A stretch of 64,000 bases of DNA, from the NCBI GenBank assembly GCA_965206405.1, contig CBDBJQ010000006.1, forward strand, positions 1,860,001 to 1,924,000, written 5' to 3'. A program made the position numbers and the translations under genes. This document shows, piece by piece, positions 9,504 to 17,600 of this stretch. The notes beneath the pieces are model-generated. The model made no database searches. It saw only the letters and a list, made by a program, of their open reading frames with translations, and was not told the DNA's origin. How positions within the stretch are numbered: the first letter of the stretch is position 1; each line of letters begins with the position of its first letter. This DNA comes from CBDBJQ01 sp965206405. Its GTDB lineage: Bacteria; Pseudomonadota; Alphaproteobacteria; UBA8366.

Positions 9504-10457
9504 CTAACCCGAATATTTCATGAACAGGTACCGCTAAATCCCGTATTCGTGTTATGATTCAGTTACTTGAAATGATCAAACACAAGGATTTAGCGGTGAC
9601 AGATTGTACCCCCGATCAGCTGGAATTTCCAACCTGTCGTAAACGCCGGGTAACCACCGGCTTCGATGGAGGTCATGTGACGAGCAACGGCGGCGTTTTG
9701 CTGCTGCGCGGGGCGGATCACCTGCCGGGATTGACGGCATCGCTTGCCCGGCGGCTGTCCGACGACCGGCAGGCGGGCAAGGTTGAGCACAGTTTGCGGG
9801 ATATGCTGCGGCAACGGATCTACAGCCTGCCCCTGGGTTACGAGGATCTGAACGACCACGACGCCCTGCGCCACGACCAGGCATTGCAGACGGCGGCCGA
9901 TCGGGATCAGCCGCCAGCCAGTCCGTCGACGTTGTGCCGGTTCGAGAACACGGCCGACCGCCAGGTGGCCTGGGCCGCGCACGAGGTTCTGATGGAGACC
10001 TTCATCGCCTCGTGCAAACACCCGCCCGACGAACTGGTCCTCGACTTCGACGCCACCGACGATGCGGTTCACGGCCACCAGGAGGGCCGTTTCTTTCAGG
10101 GCTATTACGACCACGACTGTTTCCTGCCACTTTAAGTGTTTTGTGATGTGTTTTGTGGCGATCAGCTTCTGGTCAGCTACCTGCGGCCCTCGAACATCGA
10201 CGGCGCCAAACACGCCTGGGCGATCCTGGCCTTGCTGGTGCGGCGCCTGCGCCAAGCCTGGCCGAAGGTGCGGATCATCCTGCGCGGGGATTCCGGCTTC
10301 TGCCGCCACTGCATGCTGGACTGGTGCGACCGGCATGATGTGGACTATGTCCTCGGCATCGCCAGGAACACCCGCCTGAACGATCTGGCGGAGCCGTGGC
10401 TGGACCGGTCGGCCCGGGACTTTGAGGCGTCGGGGGAGAAACAGCGCCTGTTCGGCG

Positions 10458-10743
10458 AATTTACCTACGCCGCCGGCACCTGGCGCAGCGAACGCCGGGT
10501 CATCGCGCGGATCGAGCATTCGGCCAAAGGGGCCAACCCCCGCTATATCGTCACCAGCCTTCCGGGCAACGCACAGGCGTTGTACGAGGAACGATACTGC
10601 GCCCGCGGCGAGATGGAAAACCGCATCAAGGAACAGCAACTTGATCTCTTCGCCGACCGCACCAGCTGCCACAAATGGTGGCCCAACCAGTTCCGCTTGC
10701 TGCTCTCCGCTCTCGCCTACACCCTCATGGAAGCCATCCGCCG
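10458..10743. repeat. 286-bp direct repeat, left copy (target duplication of the IS1634-type element)
   Basis: Base-for-base comparison by eye with 12735-13020 shows no difference over 286 bp, from AATTTACCTACGCC to CCATCCGCCG. It consists of IS1380 transposase coding sequence and directly abuts the left end of the inserted element at 10744. Such long perfect repeats are expected only from a duplication made at insertion. Confidence 0.92.
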
Positions 10744-12734
10744 CCTGACTTCGTAGGATTTCGTCTGTAACACATTGATATTATTGGCCTGTTTTTCCAC
10801 AGGGCACTACATCGCGGATTTCAGGCGATGGATTCAACGGTTGGAAAGTGTTGATCAGGCCTTTTCAGGTCTGGGCTTGCGCGTTCGTTGGGGCGGCATC
10901 CTGAATGGTGCTTCGTTCCACGACAGGCCGACACAGCGCAGGATGCGTTTGGCGTCGGTTGTGGCCGGGCTGGGCATGGCATATTGCTCGCTGGTGCCCT
11001 TGCGCTTCAGGATGGATATCTGAAGTCGGTCGAGTTCCCGACGGATGCGGGCCGGGCTCATCGGATGGCCCAGCATCTGCAGGCGTTTGCGCAGGTGTTG
11101 CAGGCAACAGAAGGCCATGTAGCAGAGGGCGATATGGGCCTGTATTCGCCGCGGCGCCCAGTGATAGACGGGTCGGATTTTCAGGTCGTGCTTGTTGGTA
11201 CGAAAGCAGGTTTCGATCTGCCAGAGCTGGTGATATTGGGCGATGGCCGCCTCGGGTGCGAGATCGTCCTTGCCATGGATAGTGATGGCATGCAGCCCAT
11301 CCCATTGGGCCGCCGCGTCGATCTTGTCCTGATCAAGTGTGATCCCGCCCGTATCGGGAAACGAGAGGAACCGGGCATATCCCCGCTGACTGACACTGGC
11401 AGGGCTCCGGGAGCGCCGAAGCTTCGTTTGCAGACGCTCAAGGGCCCTCTGGCGCTTGTGGGCATCCTTGCGGGCGCGGGTGGGCGAGAATGTGACGATG
11501 ATCCGGGCACCGTCATGCTCAATCACCTTGTAGCGCCCCGCCTCCGCCGCGCCCTCTGTCGCGCCCTCTGCCGCGCCGTGTCCGGCCCATGGCTTGTAAC
11601 CACCCGTGTCCAGGGCCTTGCCTTTCACGCCCGCCGGGGCCGACTTCAGGCGATAGCCCAGAATGAACGGCAGGCCTTTGGTGCGCAACATATCCTGATT
11701 GGTGGCGCTGAGCATCCCGGCATCTGCCACCAGCGTGATCTTCCCAAGCTTGTAGCGCTCTTCAAGCCCCTTGATCGCGGCCTCAAGCGTATGGCCTTCC
11801 CACATATTGCCGGGGAACAGGTCATAGCCGACCGGCAAGCCGTCGGTGGTGACCATCAGCGCCAACACCACTTGACTGCGATGGGATTTCCCGTCCTTGC
11901 TGTACCCCTTGGCCAGCAACCGGTCGGAAGCATCCTGCGGATCCTCCCGATCGGTATCGAATGCCAGTGTTGTGCAGTCGTAGAAGAGGACATCGACCGG
12001 TCCCGCCAGAAGCGTATCCGCCGCCTCGTGTGACATCCGACAGACCCGGTTGATCGTCGCCGCGTCCAGGTAGTCCATAGCCTGGTAGACCCGGTCCAGA
12101 TTGAGGGTGATCCCGACCCTGTGGGCCAACGCATCCACCGTTGCCCGCTTGCTCTCTGGCTGCGACAGGCGCGCCAGCACCAGTTCGCGCAAAATGCGAT
12201 CGCTGCTCTTGCGCCGGGAGCCCAGAAGACCATTCCAGCCCAGGCCGGAATAAACCTCCCCCATCACATCGCGCAAGCCAAGTGACAGGCGGGATTCTTC
12301 GCGGCAGTCCCCAAGGTCAACATCCAGCTTGTCCGGACGCGGAGCGGTGCGCACAAGCGTCGCCAGATCGGCATATTCCGTTGGGGTGAACAGTTCCATC
12401 TGCGGGAACTGTGCGGCGCGCAGTTCTTCCATGATCCTGCCGGCCAGGCGCTTGAGATCCTCAACCTCAGTGTCGTTATGCGCGATGCCGACATGCCGGA
12501 CGACCTTCTGGCGAACCTTCTGGCCGGTGCGCACCGACTGGACGATCTGGATGCGGGTGCGCTTGCGTTCGGGATCATGTTTGGTGCGGATGAACATGTG
12601 CGTGAGTGTAGCGGAGTTTCCAGCAACCGCAACCCATAAATGCAATTGGGGGCACTACTTTGCCCTCCCGGAAGCCAGGGCCTGAAGTTAAACAAAAAAA
12701 CACCCGACAAGCCGACAAAACCTACGAACTCAGG
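10744..12734 (-). mobile_element. IS1634-family insertion sequence (IS4 superfamily)
   Basis: 1,991 bp with imperfect inverted ends: CCTGACTTCGTAGGATTT at the left, and on the complement of the right end CCTGAGTTCGTAGGTTTT. It carries one long transposase gene on the minus strand. It is flanked by a perfect 286-bp direct repeat of its target. IS1634-type elements are known for variable and sometimes very long target duplications, which supports the family call. The element sits within the IS1380 transposase gene. Confidence 0.85.
10855..12597 (-). CDS. IS1634-family transposase
   Basis: A 580-residue IS4-superfamily transposase. ATG at 12597 gives the usual start MFIRTKHDPERKRTRIQIV; an upstream in-frame start would add 16 residues without support. 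DDE landmarks are VDVLFYDCTTLAFDTDRED (Asp), KITLVADAGMLSATNQDML (Asp) and YHQLWQIETCFRTNKHDL (Glu of the Y-(2)-R-(3)-E-(6)-K type signature). Near the middle is a small low-complexity expansion, AAEGATEGAAEAG. The frame is intact, so this is the one apparently functional transposase in the pile. Confidence 0.88.
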   Translation of the reverse strand: MFIRTKHDPERKRTRIQIVQSVRTGQKVRQKVVRHVGIAHNDTEVEDLKRLAGRIMEELRAAQFPQMELFTPTEYADLATLVRTAPRPDKLDVDLGDCREESRLSLGLRDVMGEVYSGLGWNGLLGSRRKSSDRILRELVLARLSQPESKRATVDALAHRVGITLNLDRVYQAMDYLDAATINRVCRMSHEAADTLLAGPVDVLFYDCTTLAFDTDREDPQDASDRLLAKGYSKDGKSHRSQVVLALMVTTDGLPVGYDLFPGNMWEGHTLEAAIKGLEERYKLGKITLVADAGMLSATNQDMLRTKGLPFILGYRLKSAPAGVKGKALDTGGYKPWAGHGAAEGATEGAAEAGRYKVIEHDGARIIVTFSPTRARKDAHKRQRALERLQTKLRRSRSPASVSQRGYARFLSFPDTGGITLDQDKIDAAAQWDGLHAITIHGKDDLAPEAAIAQYHQLWQIETCFRTNKHDLKIRPVYHWAPRRIQAHIALCYMAFCCLQHLRKRLQMLGHPMSPARIRRELDRLQISILKRKGTSEQYAMPSPATTDAKRILRCVGLSWNEAPFRMPPQRTRKPRPEKA

Positions 12735-13020
12735 AATTTACCTACGCCGCCGGCACCTGGCGCAGCGAACGCCGGGTCATCGCGCGGATCGAGCATTCGG
12801 CCAAAGGGGCCAACCCCCGCTATATCGTCACCAGCCTTCCGGGCAACGCACAGGCGTTGTACGAGGAACGATACTGCGCCCGCGGCGAGATGGAAAACCG
12901 CATCAAGGAACAGCAACTTGATCTCTTCGCCGACCGCACCAGCTGCCACAAATGGTGGCCCAACCAGTTCCGCTTGCTGCTCTCCGCTCTCGCCTACACC
13001 CTCATGGAAGCCATCCGCCG
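12735..13020. repeat. 286-bp direct repeat, right copy
   Basis: Identical to 10458-10743 and directly adjacent to the right end of the IS1634-type element at 12734. Beyond it the IS1380 sequence continues normally (RIGLTGTRMARAR). This proves that the repeat is a duplication and not two independent IS1380 fragments. Confidence 0.92.
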
Positions 13021-13596
13021 GATCGGACTCACCGGCACCCGCATGGCCCGCGCCCGGTGCGGAACCATTCGCCTGCGCCTGTTGAAGATCGGCGCCATCA
13101 TCCAGCGGAACACCCGCCGGGTCCGCTTTCTGATGTCCAGTGCCTGCCCCGACGAGGACCTGTTCCGCCTCGTCGCCAGCAGGCTGGTCCCAGACTAGCC
13201 GGGGAAAACCCCGGCTTCACCATTCAGGGAAATGCGCAGGGCGCATGCGGCGCAGGTGCTTCCGCCTGCCTGCAATCCGCAAAAAAACCGGCTCAGCCGC
13301 CAAATATACCGGCTGAACGCCAGGCTCTGCCCGAATACGCAGGAAATCCATGTCAGAGGCACCACGAAAAGCCGAATTGAGGCGGGAAACCAACCCGCCG
13401 GACGTCTTCATGAAATATCCGGGCTAAACTTCCACAGTGTAAATCCTCCAGTCCTCCCTGATCAAAACAGTTGGGGCAAAAAGTGAACGACTTTTACACC
13501 GCCCACACCAGCGAAATGCCGGCGCCACTGTGGCCTAATTTTGCACCGCCCTTTACAGAGAATTCAGAATGTTCCCGCGCCCCGGTATACGTATAC

Positions 13597-13611
13597 GGGG
13601 GGGGGGGGGGG
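13597..13611. repeat. Poly-G tract of 15
   Basis: Fifteen consecutive G follow the palindromic GTATACGTATAC, in the 110-base gap between the IS21 end and the IS5 copy. No gene starts nearby. Tracts of this length are prone to slippage and to sequencing error. Confidence 0.9.
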
Positions 13612-13669
13612 TAGGCAACCGGCACAAGCAGGCCCCTGCATATCCTGTGTATCGTAATGACATCTATAG

Positions 13670-14644
13670 ACCTGATTCACAATAACATCAGGTAGCTGAG
13701 AACGGATGTATCCTTACCGATTTGGTCAGGCTGTTTTCAAATTCATGTTTGCCAGCGCCCCGACGTTCTTGGCAATCATGTTTTCCTGCCGGTTGCCGCG
13801 GTGAGTTTCGGCAAATATTCCGAACTTTTTCATCCGGCCAATACCGTGCTCCACGCCGATACGTAGCTTTGCGTGCCAAGCGTTGTAAGTTTTCTGTTCG
13901 TCCGTAAGGGGGTGGTTCTTTGAGGCTTTGAGCGGGATTTCAAGCGATGTTCCCAGATAACCGAGATCACCAAGTACAAGCACACCCGGTGGCTTATCCA
14001 CGCGCGCCTCGTCGTAGATACGCTTGTCATGTGCGCGCCCGGGTTGCGCCGGGCCAACCGCCAGAACCCGTTTTTTGTCATCGGTGATGATCTGATGTGA
14101 GGCCGTGTGGTGCTTTTTCTTGCCGGAATACTTCGCCTTGCGATGCGAGAGCTTTTTCGGACGTTGAACCGGACGCTCCGTGCCGTCAATCATCAGGTAA
14201 AGCAGGTCATCCCTCTCTGACGCCGACAGCCTGATCTTGCGCTCCGGCATCCGGAAATGTCCTGCCATCAATTCTGTCATGGCAGCAATCCGACGGCAAA
14301 CCGTAGGGGACGAGACACCGAACAGAAGACCCATAAAGGCCTGACTGGTATAGGTGCGATAATACATCAAGCAGAGCAGCAATTGCTCGGCAAATTCCAA
14401 ACGGTAGTTCATCCCGCCACCGATCGCGCGTTGTCTGTCTTCACGTGAAAGCCGGTGGTGCTCACGTTCAAGCCAGATCGGATGAAGAACAACAACCAAT
14501 GCCTCGAAATCCTGAAGACGGATACCTGAAAGGCGGAAAAACAAATCAGCGCGCCCCCGCAAAACCTTCAAAACCCTCATAGACAAGCCCTCACTCTCCA
14601 TTGAGCCATGAACATCGCTGAAAATCGGCTATTGCGCAACAGGT
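13670..14644 (-). mobile_element. IS5-family insertion sequence, copy A
   Basis: About 975 bp with imperfect inverted ends: ACCTGATTCACAATAAC at 13670 and the complement of ACCTGTTGCGCAATAGCC ending at 14644. The flanking bases read TATA on both sides if the ends are set a base or two further out, consistent with a TA-type duplication. The transposase gene is intact and points left. Copy B (24540-25515) is nearly identical and inverted relative to this one. The element sits between two arms of a 12-bp inverted repeat (CCTGTGTATCGT at 13644 and its complement ending at 14664). Confidence 0.85.
13726..14601 (-). CDS. IS5-family transposase, copy A
   Basis: A 291-residue DDE transposase with an N-terminal HTH_Tnp_4-like domain (LEFAEQLLLCLMYYRTYTSQ) and a DDE_4-type catalytic domain: LMIDGTERPVQRPKKLSHR (Asp), VLGDLGYLGTSLEIPLK (Asp) and RIGVEHGIGRMKKFGIF (Glu). 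The frame is open from start to stop. It differs from copy B at only a few residues (GVSSPTV versus DVSSATV, HTASH versus HAASH, HGIGRM versus HGICRM), so both arrived recently or are kept alike by gene conversion. Confidence 0.9.
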   Translation of the reverse strand: MESEGLSMRVLKVLRGRADLFFRLSGIRLQDFEALVVVLHPIWLEREHHRLSREDRQRAIGGGMNYRLEFAEQLLLCLMYYRTYTSQAFMGLLFGVSSPTVCRRIAAMTELMAGHFRMPERKIRLSASERDDLLYLMIDGTERPVQRPKKLSHRKAKYSGKKKHHTASHQIITDDKKRVLAVGPAQPGRAHDKRIYDEARVDKPPGVLVLGDLGYLGTSLEIPLKASKNHPLTDEQKTYNAWHAKLRIGVEHGIGRMKKFGIFAETHRGNRQENMIAKNVGALANMNLKTA

Positions 14645-14691
14645 TTTATATGTAACGATACACAGGAGGCCGCCGGGCGCAGATATCCCCC

Positions 14692-17600
14692 TCAGAACTT
14701 CATGCCAAGATTAAGCCTCAGGCCCCAGGCCTCATAGCCGCTTTGCCCGATGCCATCATAATTGCCGGTGAACGACAGCCGGCCGCCTTCGGGGCTGGTC
14801 ATGCTGATCCCGGGCGCAACCCGCGCCCGCCAACCATCGCCATCGCCGGCGGTGGTCAGGGTGATGCCACGGGTGTTCCCATGAAGGCGTGTGTCCGCAT
14901 GGCTGTAGATCGCATTCAGCGTGAGCGTCGGTTCATAGCGCCAGCCATTGTCACCCAGGAACCACCGCGAGATCGTCGGTCCAAACCTGACTTGCCCTTG
15001 TGAGACCGTCTGGCTCGGAATGGTGTCGCCCAGCGTGTTGGTATAGGCCTTCTGCTTGTCAGTCAGCCAGGACAGGGCAGCATTGGGTCGAATGGTCCAC
15101 TGGTCCCGGATGAACTCCCCGGACAGGCTGATGTCTGCCAGCCAGCGGGTGGAGGTGAAGCTGTCTGTATAGGTGCCCACCGGCGTGACGTCATTGTCGG
15201 CGGTGCCCCCGGCCACACGCGCGTCGAGATAGAGGTTCTCTTGCAACCGCGCGGTCACATAAGGGCCAACCATCCAGCCTGTGCCTTCGGTTCTGGAGTT
15301 GTCGTTGTCGTTGCTGCCGGTCAGGCGGTCATATTGCAGCATCCCACCCACCAGCAAGTCGGGGGACATGAGGTAGTCAACTCCCAGATGGGCAATGGCA
15401 AAATCACCGTCAGAGCCTGCGCCACCGTTGAACTTGTGGAAACTGCCCTCAACCCAGACATCAAAGCGGCGGCGCTCATGGGCGACCGTCCCCCCTTGCG
15501 CCACCTGCAGGTGATCGGCGGCGCGGGTGACCTGATCCAGACTTGTGGCGAACTTGTAGTTCCCCGAGCCAAGATCGAGCAGGTTGAAGTCAATGGGCAT
15601 GAGCTTGGGGAGATCGCCGGTGGCGAAGCTCAACTGTTCCGAGCCAACGCCGCTTCGCAACCGGTCGATCCGGCGCGACGTATCGGGCTGGTTGGCCAGA
15701 ATGAGACGGGTCCGCGTCTCCATAAACCGGTTGATGGTATCAACCGTCTCTTGAACTGAGACACTCGACGTCACCGTGATGGTGACCGAGGCGGTGGATA
15801 TATCGCCGTCAGGGTCAGTCACGGTCAGCTCAAACTTCAATTCTCCATCATCCTCTGCTTGGCGGATCGGTGCGGTAAAGGTGGGGGAGATTGCTGTGAG
15901 GGAACTCAGGGTGACAGTCGTTCCGTCGGTCTGACCCCATAAGTAGCGCACGGTATCGCTCACGGCAGGATCGGAACTGCCACTGCCATCAAGGGTGACG
16001 GTATCGCCTTCGTTTACAATCTGGCTCGGACCGGCATTGGCTATTGCAGTCGCTGCCTCAATCGTCGCCGTTGCCGTTGCCGTGCCCAGGCTGAAACCTG
16101 TCGGCAACGGGTTCGAGGCGTTTGCGCTCAGGGTCGCCGTGAAGGTCTCGGCCTCTTCCGCCTGGGTATCGTCGATCACCGGCACGGTGAAGGTCTGGGT
16201 CAGATCGGTCGTGTTCGCCGCAAAGGTCAGCGTGCCGCTTCCGCTCGGATCCCCGAAATCATCCCCTGCTGTGGCCGTGCCCGATGCAACCGCATAGTCC
16301 ACCACCACTGCCGCGCCCGGTGAGCCCGACAGGGTCACCGTGAAGGTGGCATCATCGCCTTCGTTCACGGTTCCGCCGCCCGAGATCGACACCGTCGCCG
16401 AACCCGCGGCCGTAATCGTCGCCGTTGCCGTTGTCGTGCCCAGGCTGAAGCCTGTCGGCAGCGGGGTCGAGGTGTTTGCGCTCAGGGTCGCCGTGAAGGT
16501 CTCGCTGCCTTCCACCTGAGGATCGTCGATCACCGGCACGTCGAAGGTCTGGCTCAGATCGGTCGTGTTCGCCGCGAAGGTCAGCGTGCCGCTCCTTGTT
16601 GAGAAATCACTCCCCGCGGTCGCCGAACCCGCCGCGGTGGCATAGTCCACCACCACTTCCGCGCCCGGTGAGGCCGACAAAGTCACCGTGAAGGTGGCAT
16701 CATCGCCCTCGCTCACGTTGCCGCCCGAGATCGACACCGTCGCCGAACCATTCGCCGTAATCGCCGCCTGCGCGCTCGTCGTGCCCCGGATGAAACCTGG
16801 CGGCAGCGGGGCGCCCTCGTTCGCCCCATTCAGTCTTACGGTGAAGGTCTCGCTGCCTTCCACCTGAGGATCGTCAAGCACCGGCACGTCGAAGGTCTGG
16901 CTCAGATCGGTCGTGTTCGCCGTAAAGGTCAGCATGGCGAACCTTTGTGTGTAATCACTCCCCGCAGTCGCCGTGCCGCTCCCCGGCACGGTGAGAGCGG
17001 TTATCTTCAATTCCGCGCCCGGTGAGTCTGACAACGTCACCGTGAAGGTGGCATTGTCGCCTTCGTTCACGCTTCCGCCGCCCGAGATCGACACCGTCGC
17101 CGAACCCGCTGCGGTAATCGCCGCCTGCGCGCTCGTCGTGCCCAGGCTGAAACCTGTCGGCAGCGGGGTCGAGGCGTTTGCGCTCAGGGTCGCCGTGAAG
17201 GTCTCGCTGCCTTCCACAATGCTGTCGGTTGACACCGACACGGTGAAGGTCTGGGTCAGAGTGCTCGTGTTCGCCGCAAAGGTCAGCGTGCCGCTCGTTG
17301 TTGTGAAATCACTCCCCGCGGTCGCCGTGCCCGCTGCGGTGGCATAGTCCACCACCACTGCCGCGCCCGGTGAGGCCGACAAAGTCACCGTGAAGGTGGC
17401 ATCATCGCCTTCGTTCACGGTTCCGCCGCCCGAGATCGACACCGTCGCCGAACCCGCGGCCGTAATCGTCGCCGTCGCCGTCGCCGTACCCAGGCTGAAG
17501 CCTGTCGGCAGCGGGTTCGAGGCGTTTGCGCTCAGGGTCGCCGTGAAACTCTCGCTGCCTTCCACAATGCTGTCGGTTGACACCGACACGGTGAAGGTCT

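Larger units (their letters stand above)
9554..13198 (+). pseudogene. IS1380-family transposase (DDE), split
   Basis: A DDE transposase with the N-terminal TTGFDGGHVTSNGGVLLL, the catalytic VLDFDATDDAVHGHQ (Asp), RIILRGDSGFCRH (Asp) and the C-terminal Glu region MENRIKEQQLDLFADRTS. The translation start is either ATG 9554 or GTG 9596. Two lesions kill it. A 12-bp near-tandem duplication at about 10132-10145 introduces TAA while keeping frame (FLPL then VFCDVFCGDQLL). The IS1634-type insertion then separates the C-terminal tail, RIGLTGTRMARARCGT to LVPD, which ends at 13198. Spliced, the intact protein would be about 455 residues. Confidence 0.88.
9508..13423 (+). mobile_element. IS1380-family insertion sequence, interrupted by an IS1634-type element
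   Basis: The ends are inverted: CCCGAATATTTCATGAA at 9508 and the complement of CCCGGATATTTCATGAA ending at 13423. Both are flanked by a CTAA direct repeat (9504-9507 and 13424-13427), the 4-bp duplication typical of the family. Removing the inner element (10744-12734) and one copy of its 286-bp duplication leaves 1,639 bp, a normal IS1380 size. The insertion is inside istA of an IS21 element. A partial copy with the same left end lies at 57156. Confidence 0.88.
8462..13557 (-). mobile_element. IS21-family element, 3'-truncated and interrupted by IS1380
   Basis: The outer shell of a nested insertion. The istA body is at 8462-9503. Its N-terminal codons (YTVEV frame) reappear beyond the IS1380 copy near 13430-13450, showing that IS1380 landed inside istA. 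The far end, read on the minus strand from 13557, is TGTAAAGGGCGGTGCAAAAT, with a second GGCGGTGTAAAA motif about 50 bases in. This matches the multiple terminal repeats of IS21-type ends. The istB end is absent: the element is cut off at 8462 next to IS256 debris. An istB scrap exists separately at 58227-58445. Confidence 0.75.

Noticed and set aside
10888..12033. 381-codon plus-strand frame inside the IS1634-type element
   Set aside because: It is antisense to the intact transposase.
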